From contig VCJN01001070.1 in NCBI GenBank assembly GCA_006384855.1, positions 1-64,000 on the forward strand: a DNA stretch of 64,000 nt, read 5' to 3'. A program made the translations under genes and the position numbers. Numbering within the stretch: the stretch's first letter is position 1; the number at the start of each line of letters is the position of its first letter. The DNA comes from Tetraselmis striata. Taxonomy: Eukaryota > Chlorophyta > Chlorodendrophyceae > Chlorodendrales > Chlorodendraceae. Positions 1 through 11,660 of this stretch are shown piece by piece. The notes below the pieces were generated by a model, which saw only the letters and a program-made list of their open reading frames with translations, did not search any database and had not been told where the DNA came from.

Positions 1-294
1 ACCAGGCACTGGGTACCCACATGGGGATTTGTGTGGTACATATCCTCACACTCCACCCCCCTCCCCCCCCCCCCCCTAGGATGGAGGACCTCGTCCAGCA
101 ACGTTTCGGCTTGGATTCGGTGGCGATCCGCATTGACCGGGTCGTCCAACATTGCGGGATATCATATATTATGTGCGCGGGATGAACCCGGATCCAATGC
201 GTGCGTAGAAGCACCAAGTGTAAGGATACCTGTACCGCGCAAAACGCACCAGGCACTGGGTATCCACATGGGGATTTGTGTGGTACATTTCCTT
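1..294. repeat. Direct repeat pair, about 46-bp units 248 bp apart
   Basis: The first 46 bases recur almost exactly at 249-294 (one C/T difference in the first 41 bases). The unit contains GGGTACCCACATGGGG in the first copy. This is either a two-copy remnant of a satellite with a 248-bp period or part of an unidentified element. Because the window starts inside the first copy, further copies may lie upstream. Confidence 0.6.
80..185 (+). CDS. Possible last exon of a gene entering from the left
   Basis: A long C tract (61-76) ends in CCTAG, which reads as an intron tail with its acceptor. The following frame starts EDLVQQRFGLDSVAIRIDRV (after a Met codon at 81) and stops at 183-185. A TGTAA word, the usual chlorophycean polyadenylation signal, lies about 36 bases after the stop. 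The amino-acid mix looks like real protein, but about 34 residues are too few to assign a family. The rest of the gene would lie outside the window. It could also be a chance frame. Confidence 0.3.
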
Positions 295-1590
295 ACAGCG
301 CGGCAGCGGCTGTGCCAGTGCGCGTACAGGTGCCGCCGGGACCCGAAACCAGTACAGGTACCCGGTAGTCAGCTGCACATGGCCAGCATGCAAATGCGGG
401 CCGTAGTTTACATAAATCGTAATGTATGTTCGACGCTATTTGCACGGCGTGCAGACATTATTAAATACCGGACGGAACCCGCGTAGCCGCAGCAGATGCT
501 GACTACGGTACATGTATTGCTAAATGTATTTCATATAGACCGATGAAGGCGTGCTGAGTATTTCGTTTAGCAATAATATTTACTTGCTTTGAATAGATTA
601 TAAACTACAATCGCCCGTGCTCAACAACTGATTTACAACAAGCAGCACACATATACATCATGTTGATGTATATTATGTGGTATGATTTGGTATGGTGTTG
701 CTGAACACAACCAGCTCGGAGGCATGGGGGTAGCCTACCAATGTTGCGTTGATAGTACCCCTGGAGGTATTCAGTTCATGCTAAATAAATTGAATTAAGC
801 TTAATAAGTTGAATCATGGTGAACACTTGGCCTGAAATTTAGCCCGAAGTGTTCAATTCGGGTATGCAGGTCTTCAAGATGAATGCATGCCTGAATTCCC
901 CCCCTCCCCCGCGGCGCGGAGATCTCCGCATTTGCTACAAATCTACGGAATGAATATGCTCATGCAAACGTGCATAAGGATAAATGGGCGCCAAGCTGCT
1001 CTCTAGTTTCGCGACTTGCAATCTTATGTGAGGATCAATGCCTCTTGCGTACAAAAAGCAAGTGGAATGAGGTGGATCCCTTGTCACGTAGACCCGGATT
1101 TAAACCGTGAAGTTATGGTGGCCCTTATTGGACCGGGATGTGCCGCATAGGGTTGAGGCACTTGAAAGTGTACACAAGCTACATATATGTGTTGCAATTC
1201 GTTGCTTCTACGAGCGTGAGTGCTCTTAAGCTGAATGATAACATACTCAACGAAAATACAAAACGGAGTACGAGGATAGACGACGTCTATTCCCACATGG
1301 GGTGGATGAAGCCGGGAATGTGTCCAAACATGACGGATGTTTTTTGGAGACATAAATGCCTATGTATTCCAATAAACCGTCTAGCTCATTTACAAAATAT
1401 GAATTAGCTACATGATACTACTGGGCCACCGAGCTGTTCAGAGTACTACCTTGGCAAGTAGCGCCTTGGATCGTTTTGGTCGATACGTATATTATTACGC
1501 TCATGTCGTGGAAAGCCTATGGTGATCATTGTCCAACGTGTCGCAGGGTACGTTCTCAGCTTCCCATAACCGGCGGCAGCACCGACGCAA
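186..1590. other. Intergenic stretch without a supported gene
   Basis: AT-richer sequence. Open frames on both strands around 1084-1407 overlap each other and show no family motif or convincing splice context. Nothing further is supported here apart from the repeat at 249-294. Confidence 0.5.
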
Positions 1591-1599
1591 CCGTTACCA

Positions 1600-2400
1600 G
1601 TGCCACCACGTCCATGGCATTCGGTTAATTCGGATTTAATTACCTATTTACCTGTGAGTAAAGGTTTAGATGCAATGTCATTGGTTTTTGTATGTCTTTT
1701 AACCCGTCAAGCACATTTTATTCCGACGATTAAGACAATGACTGGTGAATACTCACCTGAATTATTTCTGAAGGAAGTATACAGGCTGCATGGTTTTGCC
1801 AAAGGTTCTAATTTTGATCGGACCGTGATCCTAGATTTATGTCATCTTTTGGCAGACTTTGTGGCGTGGCCTTGGCTGAATTAGATATATGTCTAGTGGC
1901 CAACATCCTGAAACGGGGGGTCTGACTGAAAGAGTTAACGTTATTGTATGTCTCGAGCGTTTGGCTCGAGCGTTTTGTTGCTTTGACCGGCAATTTATAA
2001 CCCCATTTTTGCCATCAAAAATGAAAGATTCGTATAATTGTAATCTGGCACTTGGCATTGAGCATACACCGTTTAAGGTCTATTACGGATTTAATCCTGA
2101 AACACCTCCTGACTTGTTTGCCATCAGGCCAACAATACTTGTATCACTCTATCAATGATCAACAGAAAATCCAAGATGTGAAAGACAGCATCCATGATTT
2201 AGTCAAATCAATTTTGGCAATTCATAAGGATGGGATGAATTGACTGTTCGTTCCGCGGAAAGGCAACAGAGGGATGTTCCCGTTTTCAATGTTGGAGATA
2301 CAGCGAGTATTGTAACTCGCTTGTTGAAAATCAGAAGCCATCCTGACCAGAAGTTCATGGATAGGCAGTTGAGTCCTTTTCCAATTATTGAGAAGGATGC
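1600..2400 (+). pseudogene. Decayed Ty3/gypsy integrase and chromodomain-side fragment
   Basis: Three plus-strand frames in succession read as a broken gypsy integrase. 1600-1884 resembles the start of the catalytic core (HSVNSDLITYLPVSKGLDAM, then HFIPTIKTMTGEYSPELFLKE and VYRLHG). 1889-2158 resembles the distal core (HPETGGLTERVN, then a TPFKVYYGFNPETPPDL stretch). 2160-2400 resembles the C-terminal strand region (VFNVGDTASIVTRLL). The sequence between HG and HPETGG, which should carry the second catalytic Asp, is lost or scrambled, and several stops and frame changes intervene. It is a dead remnant with no LTRs recognised nearby. Confidence 0.75.
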
Positions 2401-2509
2401 TATACCATGCTCAGAGGCAGGAAGGGGTTTAGGGTTTCTAAGTATACCATGCTGAGGGGCTATGTGCACCGAGTTTCAGCTTTGAATTCCGCGAAAATGC
2501 TTCGAGCAT

Positions 2510-2517
2510 GTTACTAC
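2510..2517. repeat. hAT target-site duplication, left copy
   Basis: GTTACTAC directly before the CAGGGTTGGGC terminus. The identical octamer follows the right end at 4418-4425. Eight-base duplications are the hallmark of hAT transposition. Confidence 0.9.
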
Positions 2518-4417
2518 CAGGGTTGGGCTGCAGTCCACTTTCCAATACTGCAGGCTGCAGTGCAGTGCAGGTTGCAGTGCAGGCTGTAGTAGCACTGCAT
2601 TTGCTGATTTTAGGGAAGGGAAGGGCGGGACAGTGAAGGGCAAACGGGCTGCCATGGCGGATGCTGAGGGGCAGCAATCGTGGTGGAAGTTGTAATACAT
2701 CATTCAATTGTTGTCTACAGAGGGGAAAGGCCTACTGTGTGTACATTTGTGTGTGTCCAACGATGATGTCCCAACGCATGCATAGTGAAACATGGGGAAA
2801 AAAGCATGATGGCATAAAAACCCCTCTAATCCCCCGCCTCCTCATCCGCTGGCTCGGCTCCATACTGCTCCAGCATGGACTCCGCCGCTTCCCATTGAAT
2901 GCGGCTGGCCTCCCCCTCGCACTCGCCATCAAGGACTTGGCTGGCCAGCCAATCCTCCCCGCATGGCTTGAGTAGATCCGCCGCCACGGCGCTGAAAGCA
3001 GCCTCCCCGTAGTACGACGCCAGTAACTCCTTGACCTTGGCATCCAAGTCCAGATTCTTCTGAATAAAGACGCGGGCACCCACGTTATCCAGGTTCATTC
3101 TATTTCTTAAGTGCATGGTGAGAACACGACCAGCAAGAGAGAACACGCGCTCGCACTCAATCTGTGAGCCTGGCACACATAAAGCAATCCTAGCTAATTC
3201 AGAGATGAGGGGGAAGGAAAAAGCATGCTTCTTCCACCACTTCAACGGGTCCTCTGTCCTCTTGGGGAGCATGTTGCAACAGCCGAAGGTGCGCAGCTCA
3301 GCCTCCGCAGCGGCCAACAGGGCGGCCTCATCGGCCTGGTTAGTGGCAACCCTCACGCCACCATCGTCATAATACAGGGCATCTCCATCATCGTCGTCAT
3401 CATCATAGTCTGAACCCGCAGAAACTTGCTCAGATGGAGCAGCAGCAGCAGCCGTCTTGGTCTGCATGTGCCGGCTCAAGTGGACCAGCGCGGGGAGGAG
3501 CGACTTGTCATCGTATTCCTTCATGCATCAACTCCCGGGCCTCTTCCTGCTTGCCCATCATCAGCTTGAATAGGTTGCCCTTGCAGTATCTAGGGTCCAG
3601 CTGCATGGCCATGATCTCGTGTGCCTTCTCAGGCACAAACTCGGTGAGCGGCCTCAGCATAGGCTGGATGTGCTGGGCAATGTGCTTCCTCATGTCCTTC
3701 CTCATCTCGTCCAGCTCGGACTCAAACCTGCAGAGGTGAAGGCGTAATATATTAAAAGTCAACATGATAATTGAGCTGGCACACATTCAGCCTGCGTTAT
3801 GATGGTAAGCTGGAAAGCGGCTTTGCTGAGGATAGACAGGGGGGGGGGGGCACTGGGGTTCATGCCTAAGAGTGGGTCATCTTCGTCGTTGTCGATGAGA
3901 ATATCGTCGGCTTGCGTCCCAAGTGGTGTCTGTGTCACTCGTGCTGAGCTGTTGGCGGCAGTGCTTACTGCTGCGGCGCCGGTGCTGTCCGCTGCCATCG
4001 CCTCGTCCGCCATCGCCGCTGCGCCTTGCTCCGCGGCAGACTGGTCTCCCTCCATGTAATTGACGAAGAGTGACGAGAGGAGGATGACAGCATGTAGTGG
4101 TGCCTGGGTGAGCGTGAAGTGAGGATAGGTTCGGCTGGTGTGTGTGGTCTACTGGTATGTGCCCCGATGCGGCGACGTGTGATGGTACATGCGAGTACGG
4201 TGCTATCCGCGGCGCTCGGACTGCCGGAACTGTCGCCATAAGGCTTGTTACCATTGGCGGGCGCCATCCAAACGCTATCCAGTAGTGAGATTTGGGCACT
4301 TTGGGTATCTGCACTGCAGTCCCTTTTCGGGAAGTACTGCAGGCTGCATTGCAGTAGGCTAACTGCTGGCTGCAGTTTCTGCAATCTGCAGTGCACTCGA
4401 TACTGCGGCCCAACCCG
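2518..4417 (-). mobile_element. hAT DNA transposon, 1900 bp
   Basis: The left end begins CAGGGTTGGGCTGCAGT. The right end, read on the other strand, begins CGGGTTGGGCCGCAGT, so the terminal inverted repeat is imperfect and one terminal base is missing on the right. Both ends are followed by CTGCAG-rich subterminal repeats (about 2526-2600 and 4310-4410). The 8-bp duplication GTTACTAC flanks it exactly. It holds a minus-strand transposase gene with the hAT dimerisation domain. The damaged terminus and broken transposase frame suggest it no longer moves on its own. Confidence 0.9.
2826..4055 (-). pseudogene. hAT transposase, frame-disrupted
   Basis: The C-terminal part (2826-3524) carries the hAT C-terminal dimerisation domain: WWKKHAFSFPLISELARIAL, then CVPGSQIECERVFSLAGRVL and LRNRMNLDNVGARVFIQKNL. 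Upstream, 3530-3750 encodes a preceding segment (FESELDEMRKDMRKHIAQHI, then LTEFVPEKAHEIMAMQLDPR) that begins after a good acceptor (CCTCTGCAG) near 3730. The two pieces are in different frames, meeting near 3525 without an intron, so a small indel breaks the gene. An Ala/Asp-rich N-terminal exon may start at 4055. The DDE catalytic core upstream is not recognisable, so this is a short, probably non-autonomous remnant inside the element at 2518-4417. Confidence 0.8.
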
Positions 4418-4425
4418 GTTACTAC
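4418..4425. repeat. hAT target-site duplication, right copy
   Basis: GTTACTAC, identical to 2510-2517, directly after the right terminus of the element. Confidence 0.9.
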
Positions 4426-4770
4426 GTACGGTCATGTTGTTGCATTTACCGTGGCAGATTGTCCCCAAAATATTCACCGCTTATAACATGACGTTCTCCA
4501 CTCGTTTGAAATTGTGTTTTTAATGCACAAATGACTAACACATGTGTAAGCGAAGTGTGGCGGATTATCCCGTCCTTTGTAGCGCCGTGAGCCGGGACAG
4601 CATTCACACTACAGCCAATTATCATTTTATGTATGAATATTACAACATTATATGATGCAGCCTGTAACATTGTTATTGTTGTGGAGGTGTATTGCACCGT
4701 AGTCCACTACAGGAGGGGGGGGGGGTTAACGTTAGTAGGGTGCTATATTCTGCTGGGGCATGCGGGGCTA

Positions 4771-4925
4771 TGCGTACTGAGTTTCAGCTTGAAATTCCGC
4801 GAAAATACTTTGAATATGTTCCTACAGTCATGTTGTTGCATTTACTGTAGCAGAATGTCCCACAAACTTTCACAGCTTGTGACATAACATTGTCCGCTCG
4901 TTGAAAATTGTTATTTCAATGCATG
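4771..4925. repeat. Empty-site paralogue of the hAT-bearing repeat
   Basis: This copy is continuous across the point where the sister copy (2446-2517 plus 4418-4560) is interrupted: it reads ATGTTCCTACAGTCATG, and the other reads ATGTTACTAC, hAT, GTTACTACGTACGGTCATG. It serves as an internal pre-insertion control. Confidence 0.8.
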
Positions 4926-6590
4926 AATGTCGGCGCCACATCGCCGCGGAACGCTGCCTGGCGGTCGCCCGTACGAGCCGCGGCATGTTGGGTCGTGCCC
5001 GCTTTGTGCAATTCATGGCTGCCGACTGCGTGTTCCCTTGCCGCGCTTTATGGCAGCTCCGGTATAGCGCGCGCCGTGGTAGAGGCGCATGTATAGATAT
5101 TGGCGCCATGCGGCTTGCGGCGCCAAAACGCGGCACGGCACCAAGCGGTCATCCGCAAGAGATGCGGCATGTCGGACGAGCTTGTCCGCGTCTATGAAGT
5201 AACATCAGCAGCATAAAGTCCGCTTTTATGAAAACATCAAGCGAGACGCCCCCCCCCCGCGCACTCGCGTGGCATCCTGGGAACCTGCAGGCGCCGCAAC
5301 GAGCAGCAACGCGGCGCTTGAATTCTCGCCTGCCTGGCTGCCGCGCGCCGACGAAGCGCGGACGATACCCCATCAGCTGAGGGGCAACGGTATAGCTTGC
5401 CTACCAGCGCACGCAGGTGACAGACCGCCGCTGTCTCCCTCGTGGAGCACGTCAATCACGTTGCTGTTCTGCAACCACTGGCAGGCTGCCCGCTGGCGGA
5501 GTCGCCCCCTAGGTCGTATGGTTGCGCAGCGCCGGGAGCTATTCGACGCCGCACAGCTCTCGCCAACGTGGTAGCATTCTCACACAGTTGGTTTTTGTTT
5601 TGTTTATTTAGGGGGGGGGGGGGGGGGGTTACGTCTACATCGGCGATTGCAGTCGAGACGCCATACGCAACGACGGAGCCCTGCAGCGCGTCGCTCGCCT
5701 CGGCGTTGTGCTTGCATGGGGGCGCAGGGACGTGGCCAACCCGCTGACAATGCGTTTATCTCCGAAAGCTCATTACTACGCTTGTCTAATTCGCTCGGAC
5801 GCTCCTCGCCAGTCGGGCTGAACAGCGTCCGCCCTAGCTGCGCTGATATGGCTGTACTGCTGCCAGGCTGAAAAAGACATCAGGCAGAGTGACGAGGCTG
5901 CTGCGGGTATGGTGGCCGTTGATGTGTGGGACTGCTGCTGATCTGCTGTGCGGTGAGTGATGATTGACCTTTCTCTGCAGGTTCAGCACGACGAGCAGCA
6001 GCAGCAGTGTGCGCATGCTCGTGGAGGCGCGCGCGGCTGCCCCCGCACACAAATCATATACCATGCCACATAAGTCTTGGCATGCAGAAAATTCGTGGCT
6101 GTCCTCGCCCTGACGCCCAAGAAACATGTTTTGGCGCCATGGGGAATTCTACAGTGTGCAAGCCTCTCATTGAGGAGGCGGCCGCTTCTTGCGGCTATCG
6201 CACGACCCGTTTTGTTTTCTTTCTTCAGCGCACTGGGAATCTCAAGCACAAGGCCAATGAAAAAATGGCAGTTTTTTTAAACTGCAGCGACTATATATCT
6301 ATGCGGGCCCCTATCGCATCCATTGTCTACTACTTTGAAGATGAATGCGTAGATTGTTTGGCCTAAGAATTCCTGCCGCCATATTAGGAACCGAGCACCG
6401 GTATTCTACCTGCATTTCCCCCCACCGCCCGCTGCTCCTCCCCCCCACCCCCACTCCCTCGGCCTGGCAATTATCGGCCCCGCGATGTTCACCTCACAAT
6501 ACACTCATGAAGCAGTGCTACGCGAGCTCTTCAGCGCACTCTAGTGTCAATTATCCATCTAGCGTTGTCTCATATCGTTTGGCTTCTGCG
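4926..6590. other. Intergenic, with G/C homopolymers
   Basis: GC-rich DNA with a C tract at 5250-5258 and a long G tract at 5610-5627. Open frames at 4901-5197, 5269-5747 and 6007-6366 overlap frames on the other strand and match no family I know. No splice-supported gene was found. Confidence 0.4.
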
Positions 6591-9500
6591 TCACGTGGTG
6601 CCAGGCTGCGTATCGGGGACGCTGCCGATCAGCAGCATGTCGGTATCCCAGCCCGCGCCTGGCTCCGGGGCAGCGTAGGTGTAACCGGAGAAGTCCGCCG
6701 AGGATCTGCGGTAACTGCTGCCTTTCGGGGTGCCGGGGTTGGTGGCCCGGGCGATTCCCTGCACAGGCGCCGCGCCACTCCCGGTGATCCGGGACGCCAT
6801 GTTGCTCAGTGATCTGCTGACCCGGGTGTACGTGCTGAGCAGCAGGCGCAGGTCTAGGGCGGCGCGCTCAAAGCCGGCGGTGTTGCCCGAGGTGCGCTCC
6901 GACACGTGCCTCACCAGCTCTATCAGCTCCTCCTGGCTCTCCACTGGGCGGTCCCACACCAGGGGGCACAGCGCTCGCGGCATGTCCGCCAGCTCCTCCG
7001 TGTGCAGCCGGCCCACGAGGTCCAAGTACAGCCGCTGCCGCCGGAGCACCTCCTGCTCCTCCATGGCGTCCAGGCCGTCGCCGTACAGCCAGAAGGGCTT
7101 CATGTCTGGCGCCTTCTGCAGCTTCTCCTCACGCATGCAGCGCGCCAGCTCGGCGTCCGCCTCGTTGAGGGAGGCGAAGCTGGACTCCAGGTCGGCGCCC
7201 TGCGCGTCCTGCGTGCGCACTATGATCTGCGAGGCGTTGCAGTACTCCTGCAATGTCCAGCCTGCGCCAAACCAGCCGGGCAGCCAGCCAGTCAGTGGTG
7301 TGTGGCAGGGGGGTTTTGGAACAGGGGGAGATACTCGGGTATGGGGCGTCACAGGATGGCTGGGCGTCACAATTGGCCGAAATGTTGACGACTTCATGCT
7401 GTTGTCCCACCCCATAACAGGCCACAGCATGCGCAGAAAATGAACTTTGTGTTGTATTGTTATTGGCCAGGCTTTCACCCGTGTACTTTGAATCGTGGTA
7501 TAGCTGAAGGGGCTTTGGCGTCAGTCCGGATCCTATACCGGTTCAATTCGCATCGCTGTGATGATTCTCAGGGATGGGGGGGGGGGGGGACCTCGCTGGT
7601 GGTAGCGCTCGCCCTCCAGCTCCAGTGAGCGCAGCACGAGCGTGAAGCCCGCGCTGGCGTAAACCGCCATCATGCGCGCCAGCAGCGTGCGCTTCATGGC
7701 GCTGAAGCCGCTCTGCGGGATACTGATGCGGTCGATCCAGGCGTACTGGCAGTTGCACTGCTCCAGAACGTCGAGCAGCTGCTCCATCTGCCAGCGCGAC
7801 ATGTTGACGCCCAAGTCGTCGCACAGATCGACCTGCTCGACTTGCCAACGATAGCTGATCGCCATCTGCAGATACATTGCAGGGGCGGGGGTTAATCATG
7901 GAGGAAAGCAGATGGGTGGCGGTGAAAGCCAAAAGGCTTTCCCGGAGTGCTAGTTTGAGTTGTATCCACAAACGTAGCAATAGCATCATAGCCATTCACC
8001 TCAGGCAGGTTGGTTATAAAATCCATAGAGATTATTTCCCAAGGCTTGGTTGCCTTTGGCAAGGGAAACAAAGAACCATAAGGCTTGGTGGTAGCCGCTT
8101 TGATTCTAACGCAAGTATCACAGTGTTTGCAGTAATGCTTAACTGTGGCATTCATGCGTGGCCACCAAAACATACGCAGTTTGTATGGTTGAGCACAAGT
8201 AAGCGCACTGCCCTAGGGATGAAGAAAACCACCGGTAAGTACAACATTACAGCAACTCAAGAGTGACCTGAAGCCACTCCCGCTAGGCTTTCTCGGAGTT
8301 GTAGTTTGAGTTGGTGGGGGGCTGACACTGTAGTTCCTGCATGACCTCCGCCACCAAATGTTGTGCTACAGGACAGGCACTCACAAACGCCCAGGCGCCC
8401 AGACCATCCCAATACGGATTGCAAATCCCGTTATATTTATTTGAATTTGGGGATGAAAATAAGTGTATCAGGTGAGGCGGTATGAATTTCTACCCGCGTA
8501 TTGAAAGTGAATGCACATATTTCAAGCGGTGGAGCCATTTCTATCGGTTTTGACAGCTGCTGCCCACGCAACATGGAGTTTCAGAAAGGCTAGGGTTGCG
8601 ATAGATAGTACGTTGCGGCTCCCTGGATGCTGCTGGGAAATATGGTCATCAAAAGGCTCATATGAATGCGATTCCCAGTTTCTGGTCAGTTTCTGGGTTG
8701 CGGACCATATAGGCAGTACTTTCTCTGTTGGCACGGAACGGGGGGGGGGGGGGGGGGGGGCTGAGGGGGACGGCGGCGCACCGTTTCTTGCATCCGCAGC
8801 GTGGAGGCCTTGTACCGGCGCACCGCCCCCGCGTACTCCTGCCCTGCGAGGCGAGCGCGCAGCGCGGCCAGTAGGTCGCGCTTGTCCGCCACGAGGCCGA
8901 AGCCCGGTTGGCCGGCCAGGTCGCGGAAGTCGGCGGGCGCGTCGCGCGTGAACACCAGCAGCGCGAGCGCCACGATGCGGCAGCCCCACATCACGACGGC
9001 GTACACCCAGGAGCTGCTGACGGCGCTAAAGACCCACAGGAAGACGAGCACAAGCAGGAGCACAAGGTGCCGGAAGCGCCGACTATCTTCGTACACCAGA
9101 AAGGCGCTCTGCCGGCCCGGCGGCTGCCATAGTCCCGCACTTAGCCGCGCCACGCGGCGGTTCGATCGCCAGCAGTAGGTCAAGCTTCCCGCCATGGCGG
9201 CCCCGGTCGACGCCACTGCGCGGCAGACTCGCGCTAGCCGTCCCGGGAACGGCCACAGCCAGTACAGGCCGTGGAGCCACACTATAACGCCGACCTCAGC
9301 GGACACAAGGCCGGCCGACGCCCAGAGGTAAGCCGCCATCTCGCCCGCCGACGCTTGCAGCGGCGCGACGCGCACGTTGAGATGCACGGCGCATCCCAGC
9401 GCGATGAAGCCAAGCCCCAAAAGCGCCCATGCGAACGCTGGGAGGCGTGCCAGCCGTGGGTCGCGCTCCTGCCGGGCGGCCTCCTGGAACACCGGCGACC

Positions 9501-10149
9501 AAGCGCGCGCGGGGGTGAACAAGAACGCGCCAAAGAGGTACAGCATGCCGCCAGATGCCACCATGATCATGGGATCGTACGACAGGTACGCCAGGTGGCA
9601 CTGGCTGAGAGCGGGCCCGCCGCAGATGGCGTCCAGCCGCGCCCAGACCTCGTCCCCCTGCTTATTGCCCTTCCCGCTCCTCGAACGATCCGCCAGGACG
9701 TCGGAAATCCGTACCGACGCGCTGAGGAGGGTAACCATGCCTATGGTCGCCAGCGCCGTGTCCTGCGCCGATTTGACCACGCGCGCACACTCTGCGAACA
9801 CGTCCCGGCTGCTGGCCATAGTCCAGTGGTCTGGGTGCTGCGATAGCCGCCGCGTAAGCGTCGTCTGGGCCACGAAGCGATACAGGCCCAGGGCGAATGT
9901 GGTGCCGTACACCGCGCCAAGCTGGGCGAGGTCCACCAGACCCACCAGCAAACCCGCGAGCGTGGGATCCTCGCAGGCGAGCCCTGTCGCCGCGCACGGG
10001 CTGAAAAGCCCCAGCAGCCTCTCGGTCGCCACGCTCAGAAGCAGGAACGTGACAAGACCCCACAGCACCCGGCGTGGCACCGTGCCCGGGACCCGGTAGC
10101 GCGGCACAGCGAGCCGGCTCATGGCGCCTGCATGATATGGTTTCGGCAC
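6591..10149 (-). CDS. Multi-pass membrane protein with C-terminal HET-like domain
   Basis: Three exons in consistent phase: 10149-8782, 7865-7592 and 7261-6591, about 770 residues (or 761 from the Met at 10122). Exon 1 encodes about eight hydrophobic helices (for example LWGLVTFLLLSVATERLLGL and HLVLLLVLVFLWVFSAVSSS) and ends at an ACG/GTGCGC donor. Exons 2-3 encode a domain with heterokaryon-incompatibility (HET) hallmarks: AISYRW at its start, YAWIDRISIPQSG, LARMMAVYASAG, and RGWTLQEY. The last motif is created exactly by joining exons 2 and 3. The C-terminal 150 residues are Ser/Thr/Gly-rich with no known fold. In fungi HET domains trigger allorecognition death; in algae the role is unknown. 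Intron 1 holds a gypsy fragment. Exon 2's donor GTCCCC is weak. Confidence 0.75.
7892..8173 (-). pseudogene. Ty3/gypsy integrase zinc-finger fragment in intron
   Basis: The minus strand encodes part of an H2C2 integrase zinc finger and the start of the core: WWPRMNATVKHYCKHCDTCV, then KPWEIISMDFITNLPEVNGY and DAIATFVD. The Cys pair CxxC is present; the upstream His pair lies at or beyond the edge. It sits within intron 1 of the HET-like gene, in the same orientation. A sequence containing CGGAGT and TAGTTTGAGTTG appears at 7930-7960 and again at 8282-8312, so the fragment is bracketed by a short direct repeat. It is too short to be active. Confidence 0.75.
8739..8760. repeat. G homopolymer (C on the gene strand) beside a donor site
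   Basis: About 21 consecutive G on the plus strand, some 20-40 bases inside intron 1 of the HET-like gene. It is one of many such runs placed close to splice donors in this window. Confidence 0.85.
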
Positions 10150-11640
10150 TAGTTTATCGCTACCCTATTAAATCCTTTGCCAGTAGTCGCTATGTGCGTT
10201 TGCGGGTACTGCATGTCCACATCCATCCCTGTGCAGTGACTTGGGCTGCTGCTGGGCGGCGGCGGTTATATAACCCGCCGCCGCCCCCATGCAATGTAAT
10301 CCGGCCCTGCTGGTACGATACATAAGGATTACGTGCTGTACTATCGAGGGTTTGGCCGCGACGTCCCAGTTTCGCGGTCGTAACCGCATTTCATGTAACT
10401 TTTCATACGGATAGCGACTACAGATTTTCTCGTACGAACCGCAGATTCGGGCGGTTTAGGGTTACGCGGCCGGCCGCGCGAAAAGTGACATCCCACTTAT
10501 AAAGTACTCCAGGCGTCAAAAGTAATGAACGAGTAGGTCTCAATCTGCACGCCACATGTCGTCACACCGATTGCTGCTTTGTAGACATTTTTCCGCCCCT
10601 GGGACAGGACTGGCACCAGTGAAACCCTTGCAGCGTCTCTACGACGGCCGTTTAAGCAGCGATCCAGTTAGGCGGGTCCGATTTAATTCTATGTTATAGA
10701 ACCCCTCCCCCCCCCCCCTCCACTTTCTTTATGTTGATCTCACACTACTTGGTAGAACATGCCCAAAGTTGCATGATAACCACCGATGGCATGAGTTTTT
10801 TCATGGTTTCTATGCATGGCTGTGTGCAGAAGGCTGTTCCCTGCCATATGCAAGCATAAAATGGAGAGGGGGTGGGGCACTTTTGGGAACCATCACCATT
10901 TCACATCGGCATCATGGCAACCCAACCATACGGTGGCCCTATCCACCCCTCCATGTATAGTGCTTTGATGTTGCTAAGCTGATGTATGCCACTGCTATGT
11001 GTTGCTGCTCGTCTCACCGCGATGTTTTTTTTCCCCGCCCCCGGCACAGGACTGGCAGTGAAACCGCAATGTTATGCCCTGCTGCGCAATGCGGCCTGCC
11101 TATCAAGTTATCGCATCTTCTCAGTACGGTACAGTTGGCCTTGGCGCCCCACACGAGCACTGATAGCTGGCACGCTCACAGGTTTTGCACAAAGGCAAAA
11201 CAGTGGTGTAGACAGTATGTAACACCTCATCTACTAAGGATTATGAGTCCTCCATCAAGCCTGGCCAAGCGCCGTCCAAGACTCCGAGCAAGGATGTGCC
11301 TGGCCTAGATATTAACGGCGGCGGCGGTGCGGGGCTGAGCCCCCAGCCGCTCATGCACCGCTCCCAGCCATTGAGTACTGCTTTAAAAGTACGTGAACAT
11401 GAAGTTGAGGCCACTAATAAAGTCAACCCCCCCTCTGTTCTCCGGAAAGTAGAGTAGTACTAAAACATCACATTACATCGAACCGGCCTAATCCTTACAC
11501 ATGACATATGACCTTGTCCGGTGCCACGTTTATCATGAAGGCTTTGGTGCCGAATGGTCAAATTCTGAAACCACAGCTTGCCGCACCTACACGTAGCGAC
11601 TAGTAGTGAGTTCATCACTGTAGGTCATTCTCGCTATATT
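10150..11640. other. Intergenic spacer between two minus-strand genes
   Basis: It lies between the 5' end of the HET-like gene and the 3' end of the Tectonic gene. It holds two copies of a dispersed repeat (10576-10665 and 11022-11068) and a C tract near 10705. No gene or RNA was recognised. Confidence 0.45.
10576..10665 (+). repeat. Dispersed repeat, copy A
   Basis: Contains GACAGGACTGGCACCAG, GTGAAACCCTTGCAGCGTCT and CTACGACGGCCGTTT. Relatives lie at 29275-29370 (close match), 11022-11068 (first half only) and 29707-29770 (second half only). Confidence 0.65.
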
Positions 11641-11660
11641 TACAAGGGTGGGGCGATGGC

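Larger units (their letters stand above)
2446..4560. repeat. Interspersed repeat copy split by the hAT insertion
   Basis: Bases 2446-2517 and 4418-4560 together match a continuous relative at 4771-4925. Both share GAGTTTCAGCTT, AATTCCGCGAAAAT, then after the hAT junction TCATGTTGTTGCATTTAC and the poorly conserved tail to about 4545. The element at 2518-4417 is therefore a later insertion into a pre-existing repeat. Confidence 0.8.
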
